DNA from: JAQUBU01 sp036677685
GTDB lineage: Bacteria; Bacillota; Syntrophomonadia; Syntrophomonadales; Syntrophomonadaceae
NCBI GenBank assembly: GCA_036677685.1
Contig: JAVBWA010000013.1
Location: 1-64,000, forward strand
Length of the DNA stretch: 64,000 nucleotides
Direction of reading: 5' to 3'
Each line of letters starts with the position of its first letter. The stretch's first letter is position 1. The notes below the pieces were generated by a model. That model saw nothing but the letters and a program-made list of their open reading frames with translations. It did no database searches and was not told the DNA's origin. The translations under genes and the position numbers were made by a program. Of this stretch, positions 26,599-35,685 are shown piece by piece.

Positions 26599-26907
26599 GT
26601 GTTTGAAGACAAGTATTTAGTATGTAAGGATTGTGGTAATGAATTTCTGTTCTCCGCATCGGAGCAGGAATTTTATGCCGAAAAAGGTTTTGAAAATGAG
26701 CCCGGTCGTTGCCCAGATTGCAGAAGAGCGCGCAAACAACAACGTAATGGTTTTGGTGGAAACTCTCGTTTTAGAGAAGATCGTCCTATGTTTAAGACAA
26801 TATGTGCTGCGTGTGGTCAAGAAACAACCGTACCATTTGAACCTACAGGTGACAGACCGGTTTACTGTAGAGATTGCTTCCAAGCAAAAAGAAGCCGCAA
26901 CTACTAA
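26599..26907 (+). CDS. Zinc-ribbon protein (CxxC-x17-CxxC type)
   Basis: A 102-residue protein with two zinc modules. The N-terminal one has CKDCGNEF and CPDCRRARKQ. The C-terminal one has CAAC and CRDC separated by exactly 17 residues. The linker is basic and glycine/asparagine-rich (KQQRNGFGGNSRFRED), suggesting nucleic-acid contact. The start is GTG with GGGAGG eight bases upstream. It is driven by a perfect consensus promoter and ended by a 12-bp hairpin, so it forms its own strong transcription unit. Family members are common in Firmicutes and of unknown function. Confidence 0.85.
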   Translation: MFEDKYLVCKDCGNEFLFSASEQEFYAEKGFENEPGRCPDCRRARKQQRNGFGGNSRFREDRPMFKTICAACGQETTVPFEPTGDRPVYCRDCFQAKRSRNY

Positions 26908-26917
26908 AAACAACACC

Positions 26918-26945
26918 AAAGAGGCTGCCTTTTGGCAGCCTCTTT
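26918..26945. terminator. Bidirectional hairpin terminator
   Basis: AAAGAGGCTGCC pairs perfectly with GGCAGCCTCTTT over a four-base loop. It lies between the ends of the convergent zinc-ribbon and hydrolase genes. Confidence 0.85.
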
Positions 26946-26947
26946 GC

Positions 26948-27709
26948 TTATTCTGCATATTTTCGCCGCAGCCATTCGATAGTAATATCTTCTCGTTCCC
27001 GGGTTCGATTGCTAAAACGATGGTCGGCTCCTTCAATCAAAACTAAATCGGCATTTGTGCAATGAGCATGAATTAATTCAGCATTAAGTGGTTCTACCGT
27101 TTCATCAGCTATACCCTGAATAATCAGCACCGGTCTTTCACCCAGCAATCTTAGATATTCATTCATGTCGTGGCCGTTAAAATCCTTGATTAGTTCCGGA
27201 CCAATCCAAAACATTCCGCCTTCATCACTGAAACATATCTCCTGACCAGCTTCCAGCTCTTGATAGGCTTCTCCCAACATAGTCGCAAATGTATCCTTCA
27301 GCTTGACCGGAGTGGACCATAAAATACAACCCGCCACCCTCGCATCACCGCCTGCCGCAGTAATAACGGTACTGCCGCCAAAGCTTCTTCCCAAGAGGAT
27401 TACCGGCAGGTGATGAATCGTATCAACGTAGTCGATAACCCGGACCAAATCCTCAGCCTGCCCTGCCAGGGTGACTTGAGCAAATTCCCCATCACTTTCG
27501 CCGCTGCCCAGAAAGTCAAAAGCATATACCCCCAGGCCCAATTGATTTAGGCGCTCGGCAAAGCCAAATATTTTGCCGCCATTTTCTTTGGTACCGCGAA
27601 ACCCATGGCAAACAATTATGATATACCGGTAATCCGCCGCCGGCAAAAACGCGTAAGCAGCAATGCCGTGTTTATCAGGCTTAATAATGCGTATGTTTTT
27701 GGATTCCAT
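26948..27709 (-). CDS. Alpha/beta-hydrolase
   Basis: Cytoplasmic serine hydrolase, 253 residues, no signal peptide. The oxyanion region is VCHGFRGTKENGG, the nucleophile elbow LLGRSFGGST (GxSxG), a likely acid in QGIADETVEPLNA and the catalytic histidine in GADHRFSNR. This pattern resembles feruloyl-esterase or acylaminoacyl-peptidase-like hydrolases. The start is ATG with AAGGGGA upstream. The substrate is unknown. Confidence 0.88.
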   Translation of the reverse strand: MESKNIRIIKPDKHGIAAYAFLPAADYRYIIIVCHGFRGTKENGGKIFGFAERLNQLGLGVYAFDFLGSGESDGEFAQVTLAGQAEDLVRVIDYVDTIHHLPVILLGRSFGGSTVITAAGGDARVAGCILWSTPVKLKDTFATMLGEAYQELEAGQEICFSDEGGMFWIGPELIKDFNGHDMNEYLRLLGERPVLIIQGIADETVEPLNAELIHAHCTNADLVLIEGADHRFSNRTREREDITIEWLRRKYAE

Positions 27710-27820
27710 GTTCCAATTATCCCCTTACATAGTAAAGACAGAATGCCAGTCTTGTCCTATCAAGTTTGGAGTCAGAATGAAGTTGACGCCTACTATTAAT
27801 ACCGGAAGAGTGAATGAATT

Positions 27821-27849
27821 AACCTCAGGGTTTGGTGTACCCTGAGGTT
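27821..27849. terminator. Perfect 11-bp hairpin
   Basis: AACCTCAGGGT and ACCCTGAGGTT flank a seven-base loop. It is downstream of the small zinc-ribbon gene on the minus strand and upstream of the hydrolase gene, so it most likely terminates the former. The T-run is weak. Confidence 0.55.
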
Positions 27850-27878
27850 AGGAACTTCCTGGTAAGCAGTGACGCCAG

Positions 27879-27914
27879 GGTTCTTCCCCTCACGCCTAAC
27901 CCCTCATGCCTAAC
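27879..27914. repeat. C-rich intergenic repeat (copy 1)
   Basis: The stretch GTTCTTCCCCTCACGCC followed by TAACCCCTCATGCCTAAC recurs with a few substitutions at 37805-37840. In both cases it lies just downstream of a minus-strand gene's stop. Confidence 0.65.
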
Positions 27915-27921
27915 TTTCATA

Positions 27922-28101
27922 TTACATCGGCTTTTTCTCTTTACGGTTGTCATCCGATTCATGACGTACTCGATTGCTGCATAAATCACAGATAAAGGTC
28001 GGGGCTTTTTCCTGTTTGCTTAATTTTGGATATTCCTTATGATCTTCGGCCACATCATAAGTTTTACCACATAGCAGACATCTTGCAGAAAGACTACTCA
28101 T
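27922..28101 (-). CDS. Small YlaI-like zinc-ribbon protein
   Basis: A 59-residue protein read directly from the sequence. It starts MSSLSARCLLCGKTYDV and has CLLC near the N-terminus and CDLC at about residues 38-41, so one zinc ribbon. The C-terminus is charged (RHESDDNRKEKKPM). The start has GGAGGG just upstream. It resembles the DUF2197/YlaI group of small Firmicute zinc proteins. It lies 31 bases downstream of the YkgJ-like gene and may be co-transcribed. Function unknown. Confidence 0.8.
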   Translation of the reverse strand: MSSLSARCLLCGKTYDVAEDHKEYPKLSKQEKAPTFICDLCSNRVRHESDDNRKEKKPM

Positions 28102-28132
28102 ATTAAAACCCTCCTTGATTTTTCTCTTACTT

Positions 28133-28789
28133 CTATAGTAACAAAACTCGCATCAAATCAGAAGACAATACATTCTTTAACAATATTTCAGAGTAGCTTT
28201 TCTTATCACTAAAACAGTTCCGGGACCAGTCAGTGAGGTTTAAATATCGAGTCGACCCCCGGTTTACCGGAATGGTTTTTCCCTGCAATTTATAGCTTAC
28301 TATTGCCTTGCGCACAAGTTCATCCATACCCTGGTTGACTATCTCACTCCGTATTTTATTAATGCTCTCTGGAGTATTGGTGCAAATATAACTTTGACAA
28401 AGAAAAGGCCGGGCTTTGTATATTCTGCAAGTTCCGTCCGGATGTAAAAAAATGCAATTCTGCCCCTTCTTTCTCTTCAAGGTTATGTCTACGATATTGC
28501 TTTGAACTTCTACCCAGAGATATTTGAATGCGGACATAAAACCAATTTGCAGGGTCCGGCAGATATTTTCAATATCCACGGATGTAACCGGCAAAGGTTC
28601 ATGGCAGCAGAGGTCGCAGCCATAGCAGCTGCTGGTATTGGCCGGCCAGCGTCTTGGCAAGGCACCATTTTCGATAAAATTATTCATAACATTCAGAAAG
28701 TCCTGAATGCTTGCATTACCGCTTTTTATTTGAAGTTCAAAATCAGGAAATCCTTTTTGCGTGGTTTTTTTAAACTGTACCTTGGTCAA
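28133..28789 (-). CDS. YkgJ-family cysteine-cluster protein
   Basis: A 218-residue protein with the cysteine pattern of the YkgJ family: CYGCDLCCHEPLPVT, then GQNCIFLHPDGTCRIYKARP and FLCQSYIC. These cysteines probably bind zinc or an iron-sulfur cluster. The start is a TTG with AGGAGG seven bases upstream. Function unknown. The next gene downstream encodes another small metal-binding protein. Confidence 0.85.
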   Translation of the reverse strand: MTKVQFKKTTQKGFPDFELQIKSGNASIQDFLNVMNNFIENGALPRRWPANTSSCYGCDLCCHEPLPVTSVDIENICRTLQIGFMSAFKYLWVEVQSNIVDITLKRKKGQNCIFLHPDGTCRIYKARPFLCQSYICTNTPESINKIRSEIVNQGMDELVRKAIVSYKLQGKTIPVNRGSTRYLNLTDWSRNCFSDKKSYSEILLKNVLSSDLMRVLLL

Positions 28790-28806
28790 TATAGGTCCTC
28801 CTAAGA

Positions 28807-28843
28807 ATTTGACCCATTCTGCAAATTTGCGAACGGGTCAAAT
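28807..28843 (-). terminator. Hairpin after the chemoreceptor gene
   Basis: ATTTGACCCATTC and GAACGGGTCAAAT are complementary at all but one position around an 11-base loop. It sits between the chemoreceptor stop and the YkgJ-like start. There is no clear T-run, so an operator role is also possible. Confidence 0.5.
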
Positions 28844-28905
28844 AATAATCTTTATATATAATTATCCACCAAGAGGGAGCCGATATCTACCGGGAATGTT
28901 AGTAT

Positions 28906-30624
28906 CTAAATCTTGAAGTAGGCCATAGCATTTTCCAGTTCGTTTACGACACTGTTCAACTTCTCGACCGAAGCGTTTACTTCTTCAACCACGGCCATTT
29001 GCTCCTCAGCTACATGGCTGATATCGCGGCTGTGCGAAACATTGCTCTCCGCCGAAAAACTGGTCTTTTCAATGGATTCCAGGGCCATTTCGGCACTGGC
29101 CGCCATTTGCTGGCTGGCTGCCGACATTTCTTGAATTTGTTCACTGACCAGACCAATAGCCTGGATAATATGTTCGAAAGCTTCTCCTGCACTGGCTACT
29201 ACTTCAGTTCCATGTGCAACTTCGGAAGTTCCTTCTTCCATAGCTTTAACCGCGTGGTCGGCTTCATTCTGAACTTCCTTGATCAGACCGGCGATCCGTT
29301 TGGCTGCTTCACCTGATTCCTCAGCCAGTTTTCTTACCTCTTCGGCAACCACTGCAAAACCTTTACCCTGTTCCCCGGCCCGGGCTGCTTCAATAGCCGC
29401 GTTCAATGCCAACAAGTTGGTTTGATTGGCTATATTGGTAATCAAATCTACTATCTGGTTAATTTCCTGGGATTTTTCACCTAAGCCCTGAATTATGTGG
29501 GCCGTGGAATTAACTGTATTACTGATAATACCAATCTGTTTTATGGCTTTCTCAACTTGCTTTTCTCCCTCTTGAGCTTTGGCATTGGCTGCCAGGGTGG
29601 AAGTGGAAACGGCCTGGGAATTTTCCGCCACTTGCTGGATTACCACGGTCATCTCACCTATTACCGCCTTGGATTGATTGGTCAACCCGGCCTGGTTTGA
29701 TGCATTATCATTCATATCGGTGGCTTTGATAGTCATGTCTTGCATTAAACTCGCACTCATCTCGGAATTTTGCAGCAATACGTTGCTGGCTTCTCCAACA
29801 TTATTGGTCAGTGAATGAGTTTTAGTAATCAATTCGGATATCTTATCTATCATAAGATTAAATCCATGAGCAAGCTGGGCTGGCTGATCCTTGGCAAAAA
29901 CCGGAACCTTTTGGGTTAAATCGCCTTCGGCAGTTTTTTCAACTGCTTCACCTATTCTGCGCAATGGTGCATAAACACTATAGGCAATCAGGAAAGCTGC
30001 CAAACAGCCAAATAAAATACCGATAATGGAATATATAATCATAGCCAACTGGAAATGATTTACGGCATCATCATAGGGCGTTGCAGGCACCCCGACAAAC
30101 CAGATACCGACAATTTCACCGCTCTTATCTTTGATGGGTTTATATGCAGATTCGTTCCAGACCCCCACGACTTCGGCCCGGCCTATGAAAAGCTCTCCTT
30201 TCTTAAGCACGGCCTCAGCAACCGCAGCAGAAACCTGAGTTCCCACCATTCTTTCGTTATCTCTCATAACATTGGTGGCCACCCGTGTATCGCCGTTAAA
30301 AATCGTAACATTGTCTCCGGTTAAGCTGCCTATCTGGTCAATAACCTCATACTGTCCTTCAACCATGGTGTTGCCTTTATAGAGACGGTTATCGACTATC
30401 TTCCACTCACCTGGATAATGTTTGTTGATAATCTCTTCGCCTAAAGCCAGATCCGATTTTAGCTTCTCGTGGGCAGTAAAAGTAATCTTTTCGGACATCA
30501 CCGATGTTGCATAAATCCCCATAGTACCGGTCACCAAAGCCAGAACCACGGTAAACGCAATAATCAGACGCTGGCGAACATCGATTTTGCGCAGCGCCTT
30601 TTCTACCCACCTCATAAAATGCAT
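28906..30624 (-). CDS. Methyl-accepting chemotaxis protein with Cache domain
   Basis: Transmembrane chemoreceptor, 572 residues. A first helix (about 20-42) is followed by an extracytoplasmic Cache-type sensor (about 45-180; ends EIVGIWFVGVPATPYDD). A second helix (about 190-212), a HAMP linker (AEGDLTQKVPVF) and a cytoplasmic signalling hairpin follow. The hairpin tip is ITNIANQTNLLALNAAIEA, which contacts CheA/CheW. The start is an ATG at 30624 with GGAGGGGG eight bases upstream; the longer frame begins inside that site. Methylation sites are likely in the flanking glutamine/glutamate helices. The ligand is unknown, but Cache sensors often bind small organic acids or amino acids. Confidence 0.93.
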   Translation of the reverse strand: MHFMRWVEKALRKIDVRQRLIIAFTVVLALVTGTMGIYATSVMSEKITFTAHEKLKSDLALGEEIINKHYPGEWKIVDNRLYKGNTMVEGQYEVIDQIGSLTGDNVTIFNGDTRVATNVMRDNERMVGTQVSAAVAEAVLKKGELFIGRAEVVGVWNESAYKPIKDKSGEIVGIWFVGVPATPYDDAVNHFQLAMIIYSIIGILFGCLAAFLIAYSVYAPLRRIGEAVEKTAEGDLTQKVPVFAKDQPAQLAHGFNLMIDKISELITKTHSLTNNVGEASNVLLQNSEMSASLMQDMTIKATDMNDNASNQAGLTNQSKAVIGEMTVVIQQVAENSQAVSTSTLAANAKAQEGEKQVEKAIKQIGIISNTVNSTAHIIQGLGEKSQEINQIVDLITNIANQTNLLALNAAIEAARAGEQGKGFAVVAEEVRKLAEESGEAAKRIAGLIKEVQNEADHAVKAMEEGTSEVAHGTEVVASAGEAFEHIIQAIGLVSEQIQEMSAASQQMAASAEMALESIEKTSFSAESNVSHSRDISHVAEEQMAVVEEVNASVEKLNSVVNELENAMAYFKI

Positions 30625-30717
30625 CCCATATTCCCCCTCCAAAATATTCCATTGTGGCCATATACTATCGTAGCCCGGACATTATTGTTTATTACCTGAC
30701 TATATTCCACAAATGAA

Positions 30718-31044
30718 TTATTTTTCCTTGTTTTTTTCCGATAAAATTTTTATGTATAATACCTTCTGATAGTTATAGGAACCAATAACCTTTCCCTGCG
30801 CATCATAAAGGTAACACAAAGAAGCTCCGCCCACGTAAACCTGCCCATTTTTCTCAACACCCAGGCTTTTTATATAGGCTACAACTTTATCCTGGCTGGA
30901 AAATACAATTTCAGCTCTGAATAGTTTTTCTTCATCCGCAGTTGTTGAAGGTTTTATTAGTTTTTTAGCGTCAAAATTACATCCGCCGCCCAGCAACATG
31001 AAACAAACCAGGATCAAGGCCAATAAAGCTTTGGCTTTCTTCAC
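30718..31044 (-). CDS. Small lipoprotein
   Basis: A 108-residue secreted protein with a type II signal peptide: a lysine start, hydrophobic core ALLALILVCFMLL and lipobox LGGGC with the acylated cysteine at 22. The mature part has no domain I recognise. Its GTG start overlaps the stop of the Lon-like protease gene by four bases, with AAGGAGG upstream, so translation is coupled. Confidence 0.75.
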   Translation of the reverse strand: MKKAKALLALILVCFMLLGGGCNFDAKKLIKPSTTADEEKLFRAEIVFSSQDKVVAYIKSLGVEKNGQVYVGGASLCYLYDAQGKVIGSYNYQKVLYIKILSEKNKEK

Positions 31045-33479
31045 CGATCTCTCCTCCTTCGCCCGGGTGTGGAGCGCGGTGTTAATGCGGCAATAGCATT
31101 GCTGCGCCGTTTATTGCTCCATTCCCTCAGCTTGTTGTCCACCAAGTAATGCACACTTCCCGCCGGAAAATGCCCGCTTTCATCCTTATGCCCGGCCGGT
31201 TTTCCCGTAAGTATTTCCAAGCCTTCATCTATTTTTTCTATAGCCCAGATGTTAAATTGCTTATTTCGTACCGCTTCTACAATTTCTTCATTGAGCATCA
31301 ATGAAAGAACGTTTTGTTTGGGAATAATAACTCCCTGCTTTCCATCCAGGCCTTTATTTTTGCATACTTCATAAAAACCTTCGATTTTGTGGTTAACACC
31401 GCCAATCGCCTGGATTTCACCATTCTGGTTTACCGAACCGGTTACCGCAATGCCTTGTTTTATGGAAACCTGAGCCAGGCTGGATAACAGAGCATATAAT
31501 TCGGCACTGGAAGCACTGTCTCCTTCTATACCTTGATAACTTTGTTCAAAGGTCAGGCTGGCAGTCAGTGAAAGGGCTTTATCCTGAGCATACTGAAACC
31601 CCATGTAGCCGTTTAAAGTAAGGACTCCTTTACTGTGAATGTTTCCGCTCATGCGAATTTCCCGTTCAATGTTAACCAGACCTTTTTCCCCCATAAATGT
31701 TTTGGCGGTTATTCTTACCGGTTTGCCAAAATAAAGCTCTCCCATTTCATAGACCGCAAGCCCGTTCAACTCTCCGATCCTCTCCCCATGGGTGTTTATC
31801 ATAATTGTTTCCTGGTCTATATATTCCCGGATTTTTTCTTCAAGCATGGAAGAACGATAGCGTTTTTCCCGCAAGGCATTTTTAACATGGCTAACTTCAA
31901 CTATATCGGCGTGGTCATATTTTGCCCAGCAGTCAGCTTCATAAATTACTTCCACCAGTTTGGCAAACATGGTCGTAACTTTATTCTGGTCCTCGGCCAT
32001 GCGGCTGCCATAGTCGATTAAACCTGCTACCGCATCAGGGCTAAAATGCCGTAAATTGTCGCGTTCACAAACCGATGCAATGAACTGCGCGTATTGCTGC
32101 AAATACTTTTTGTTCTTCTTGATCTCCACATCAAAATCGGCGCGTATTTTAAATAGTTTTTGGAATTCTTCATCCCATTCATAGAGCAGATAATAATACC
32201 TGGATTCTCCTGTAAGGATAACCTTCAAGTTCGCTGGAATAGCCTGGGGCTGCAGGGTTTCGGTGTTGGTGATGCCCAACATGCGGCTTATATTCTCAAC
32301 CACGATTTCCTGGTTCCTAAGTACACGTTTAAGCGCATCCCATACATAATAATTTTTGATAATATCATAAATATTAAGCACCAGATAGCCGCCGTTGGCT
32401 TTGTGTATGGTGCCCGCTTTAATCTTCGAAAAATCAGTGGCCAGTACGCCAAATTCCCCTTCATACTCGATCTGCCCAAAGAGATTGGAATAGGTGGGAT
32501 TATTCTCAAAAATGACTGGAGCACAGGCCAGTTTGGAGTTATCTACCACCAGATTTACCTGGTAGCGGCGCAAAAGCGCACGCCGGTCTAGCCGCCGGAA
32601 CAGGTTGACCGGGGAGTTGTCGTCGGGTGCTACAAAAAGCTCGTAATTTTCCAGCAAATCTTGCTGTACATCTTCCAGGTGTTCTATTATCTCCTTGCAT
32701 AAGCGGTATTTGGTAAACAAAGTGGTGAAATGAGGTGAAGCGGCAGCCCGAGCGGTCTCATTTTCCAGGTCTTTGACTTTCAGCTTAACGCTTTTTTCCA
32801 TTTCTTTGTACTGGTGAAAAGCCTCATTTAGTTTCTCCTGGATAATTGCACTGCGACGCATCAATTCCACCCGTTCGGTCTCGGTCATTGCCATGAATTC
32901 CTCCTGGCTCAAGGCTTCGCCATCTTTGAGGGGAATGCTGTTTATACTGTTCTGGTTGCGGGAAATGGTAAAGCCATGGGTACGGGCCTCTTCATCAAGC
33001 TGCAAATACATATTGTTGGTCTCTTCCAAGAAGACTCCCAATAGAACATTCTTTTTGCTGTCAAATTCTTCGCTTTCAAAAGCTTTAATAATCTGCTTTA
33101 TAATTTTATCCACATGGGATGCCAGGTCTTTTTTAAACTCGGCACCAATCCCCGGCGCTAAAGCAAGTGCCCGCGGCGAGTCGGGCTGTTTGAAATTGTA
33201 GCAATAAGCCCAGTCCGGCGGAACCGGTTTTTCCCGGGCCTTTTTTTCCAATACTTCGCGGGCTAATGCATTTTTCCCAGTGCCAAAGGCTCCCGCTAAA
33301 TAAATATTATAACCCGGTTTTTCAATATCCAGGCCAAAGTCCAGGGAACGAAAAGCTCTATCCTGTCCAATTATCCCGTTTAAAGGTTTCAGCTCGGCAG
33401 TACTTTGAAATTTAAACATCGCCGGGTTGCAGTTCTTGCGCAAATCCTTTAACTTGACTTTATACTTGTTATTATTCAA
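31041..33479 (-). CDS. Lon-like ATP-dependent protease (AAA_32 + Lon_C, YcbZ-like)
   Basis: Cytoplasmic AAA+ protease, 812 residues, not classical LonA. The N-terminal part has Walker A AGAFGTGKNALA, and a long helical insertion follows. The P-loop module's Walker B is probably in the region KANGGYLVLNIYDII. The C-terminal S16 domain has the catalytic serine in EGDSASSAELYALLSSL and the catalytic lysine in GGVNHKIEGFYE. The start is TTG with GGAGG upstream. It is the first gene of a coupled pair with the small lipoprotein gene. It probably degrades specific or damaged proteins; substrates are unknown. Confidence 0.9.
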   Translation of the reverse strand: MNNNKYKVKLKDLRKNCNPAMFKFQSTAELKPLNGIIGQDRAFRSLDFGLDIEKPGYNIYLAGAFGTGKNALAREVLEKKAREKPVPPDWAYCYNFKQPDSPRALALAPGIGAEFKKDLASHVDKIIKQIIKAFESEEFDSKKNVLLGVFLEETNNMYLQLDEEARTHGFTISRNQNSINSIPLKDGEALSQEEFMAMTETERVELMRRSAIIQEKLNEAFHQYKEMEKSVKLKVKDLENETARAAASPHFTTLFTKYRLCKEIIEHLEDVQQDLLENYELFVAPDDNSPVNLFRRLDRRALLRRYQVNLVVDNSKLACAPVIFENNPTYSNLFGQIEYEGEFGVLATDFSKIKAGTIHKANGGYLVLNIYDIIKNYYVWDALKRVLRNQEIVVENISRMLGITNTETLQPQAIPANLKVILTGESRYYYLLYEWDEEFQKLFKIRADFDVEIKKNKKYLQQYAQFIASVCERDNLRHFSPDAVAGLIDYGSRMAEDQNKVTTMFAKLVEVIYEADCWAKYDHADIVEVSHVKNALREKRYRSSMLEEKIREYIDQETIMINTHGERIGELNGLAVYEMGELYFGKPVRITAKTFMGEKGLVNIEREIRMSGNIHSKGVLTLNGYMGFQYAQDKALSLTASLTFEQSYQGIEGDSASSAELYALLSSLAQVSIKQGIAVTGSVNQNGEIQAIGGVNHKIEGFYEVCKNKGLDGKQGVIIPKQNVLSLMLNEEIVEAVRNKQFNIWAIEKIDEGLEILTGKPAGHKDESGHFPAGSVHYLVDNKLREWSNKRRSNAIAALTPRSTPGRRRRDR

Positions 33480-33692
33480 ATAATATACCTCCGTTGCTTT
33501 GAGTCTCTAATATATTTAACAAATATTCTTTATATAACTTATTGCAGGTATTTTAAAAAAACCTGATTCTTCTTAGCTGCTTCAATCGGTGCAAAGTATG
33601 TTTACCTGAAAAATTGAGGGACATTTCCAACTGCATAATCAATTAAAAACCAATCTGCTATAAATAGATGCAGGGAGGTGTGTCCCCCTACC

Positions 33693-34523
33693 TTAAAAAT
33701 GCAAAGTCATACCTGCATCAGCTTTAACCAGACGGGAACCCAGATCATTATAAAGCCGGGCGGCGGCATAAAAACCGGTGCAATGGCCAACTGCAATTTT
33801 CTTGATATCCATTGCCCGGAAGGCCTCAATAGTCCGGGACAATCTTTTTTCAGAAGCGTTGATTAAATGGGTGCCGCCGACATATGCCAGTACCTTGGAA
33901 CGTTCTGTCATTTTACAGGCATATTCAATGGTATTGACAACACCGGCATGGGCACAACCGCTCACGATAATCAATCCGTCCGGATGGTCGATTATCAATG
34001 CCATATCGTCAAGCAGTTGATCTACAATTATTCCGCCGGCGACTTGCATCTTAAAACTGCCTCCGGTATCCTCAAAATCGTTATTCCTTGGTATTTCGCC
34101 ACTTATAAATATTCGAGGAAAGATTTCCCTGAATTCATCAATAAATATAAACTCCGCTCCGTTGTCCAGAAGCTGCTTTTGGGTAAACGGAACTCCTATT
34201 TCTTTACGGCTTTCCGGCTTGTTGCCAACGAACTTCTTGTTAAAAATATCAGGGTGGGTATAAATCCGTTTCGGGCCAAAGTCCCTGCACAAAGCCAATA
34301 AAGCACCAGTATGGTCAAAATGACCATGGCTGATAACCAGATCCTCAATTTCGTGCAAGTTTATTCCCAGTTGTGCAGCGTTATGAAATAGAGCATCGGC
34401 ACTTCCCGTATCAAAAAGGATTTTGTGACCGTCAATATTTAACAAAGCGGAAAAGCCGTATTCACCAGTCAGTCCCGGTACCGGTGTAGTGTTCTCTACC
34501 AGAATGCTAATATCTACTTGCAT
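33693..34523 (-). CDS. Metallo-beta-lactamase-fold hydrolase
   Basis: A 276-residue MBL-fold protein with the metal motif SHGHFDHTGAL, a second ligand region SGCAHAGVVNTIEYA and a last histidine in VGHCTGF. This layout resembles the group annotated as 7,8-dihydropterin-6-methyl-4-aminobenzene-phosphate synthase-like proteins. I start it at the ATG at 34523, with GGGAGG six bases upstream, not at the in-frame TTG at 34544. It follows the AzlD gene by 44 bases. The real substrate is unknown. Confidence 0.87.
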   Translation of the reverse strand: MQVDISILVENTTPVPGLTGEYGFSALLNIDGHKILFDTGSADALFHNAAQLGINLHEIEDLVISHGHFDHTGALLALCRDFGPKRIYTHPDIFNKKFVGNKPESRKEIGVPFTQKQLLDNGAEFIFIDEFREIFPRIFISGEIPRNNDFEDTGGSFKMQVAGGIIVDQLLDDMALIIDHPDGLIIVSGCAHAGVVNTIEYACKMTERSKVLAYVGGTHLINASEKRLSRTIEAFRAMDIKKIAVGHCTGFYAAARLYNDLGSRLVKADAGMTLHF

Positions 34524-34567
34524 ATTAATCCTCCCAAACCGCAATTTAGTCCCTTTTCTAGTTTACT

Positions 34568-34897
34568 TCAGATAAGAAAAAAATTATACAATACAGCCAT
34601 AGATCCTATACCGGTCAAAAGCGAAAGAAACAGGCTGCGGCTCTTAATGGCTACCAGAAGCGTAGGTATGAAAGCCCATATGTATATATTGCTGCTATTG
34701 ATATATATGCGGCCTTCTGGAGCTAAAACACTCATAGCTGTTAAAGCACCTAATACTGCCGGAGCTATAAACGACAACCACCTTTGCAGCCAGGGCGGAA
34801 ATTTGAAGCGCGACAGGAAGGCTACCGGAAGTATGCGGGGCAGAAGACTGACTACCGATACGCCGATGATCATCAGCCATATATCAGCTTCGTTCAT
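34568..34897 (-). CDS. azlD: AzlD-family branched-chain amino-acid exporter subunit
   Basis: A small membrane protein, 109 residues, with about four helices and the family pattern VVSLLPRILPVAFL followed by ALTAMSVLAPEG. It pairs with AzlC to export branched-chain amino acids. Its start overlaps the end of azlC by 14 bases. Confidence 0.9.
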   Translation of the reverse strand: MNEADIWLMIIGVSVVSLLPRILPVAFLSRFKFPPWLQRWLSFIAPAVLGALTAMSVLAPEGRIYINSSNIYIWAFIPTLLVAIKSRSLFLSLLTGIGSMAVLYNFFLI

Positions 34898-35573
34898 TAA
34901 GCAACACCCCTATACTGGCTCCAATTAAGGTAGCTATGATAATATTGGAAAGATTGGCCATAGTGGCTGGAACCAGATAGGCCATAATCATACATGTGGC
35001 AGCCGAAAAAGCGGCGACCCATGCATCGCTTTTTTTCTGTACCATAAAAACAAGCAGGCAGGTATACATAGCCGGTAAAGCAAATCCCAGACCCAACCTG
35101 TCGGTATTACTGATCAAGGTTCCCAGCCAGGCTCCTAAAAAGGTACTGCCGATCCACGCTAGATGGGCGGTGATATTCAGCCCGGCCATATAAAAGGCGG
35201 TTGCCTCTTTGTCACGATACCGGCTCATCGCTACGGCATAAGTTTCATCAGTTAATCCGTACGATAATAAAGCTGCAATCCAGGTTGGAATTTTTTTTAG
35301 ATAGGGGATCATGGAAGTTGAAAACAGGGTATACCTTTGATTGATCAAGATATTGGCGGCAATCGCAGTCAATGCGGCTCCCCCCGCCTGCATAACTCCA
35401 ATTGCCACATACTGACCGGCCCCGGTAAAACACAATACCGACATCATGGTAGCCTGTAAAAGGTTCATACCGGCAGTATTGGCCATTACTCCAAAAGCAA
35501 ACCCCAATGGTAAATATCCCAAAACTATGGGAATGCAGTCCCTTACTCCTTCTATAACTTCGGTATTACGCAT
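34884..35573 (-). CDS. azlC: AzlC-family branched-chain amino-acid permease
   Basis: A 229-residue integral membrane protein. The N-terminal signature GVRDCIPIVLGYLPLGFAFG and the FTGAGQYVAIG segment are typical of AzlC/YgaZ. About six to seven helices. With AzlD it should form a two-component exporter of branched-chain amino acids. The start has AAGGAG seven bases upstream. Confidence 0.93.
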   Translation of the reverse strand: MRNTEVIEGVRDCIPIVLGYLPLGFAFGVMANTAGMNLLQATMMSVLCFTGAGQYVAIGVMQAGGAALTAIAANILINQRYTLFSTSMIPYLKKIPTWIAALLSYGLTDETYAVAMSRYRDKEATAFYMAGLNITAHLAWIGSTFLGAWLGTLISNTDRLGLGFALPAMYTCLLVFMVQKKSDAWVAAFSAATCMIMAYLVPATMANLSNIIIATLIGASIGVLLNERS

Positions 35574-35685
35574 CTGCTTCTCCTTGCGACTTGCACCAGG
35601 TGGTTTTCCGACATGATTAAGAAAATTCTAACATTTACCTGTTGCACTAGCCACAACAATTTGCAGATTTTTATTCATGCCTGCC

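Larger units (their letters stand above)
27710..27921. other. Gap upstream of the hydrolase gene, with hairpin and C-rich repeat
   Basis: No gene is visible. The gap contains the perfect hairpin at 27821-27849 and a C-rich repeat that recurs at 37805-37840. Confidence 0.5.
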
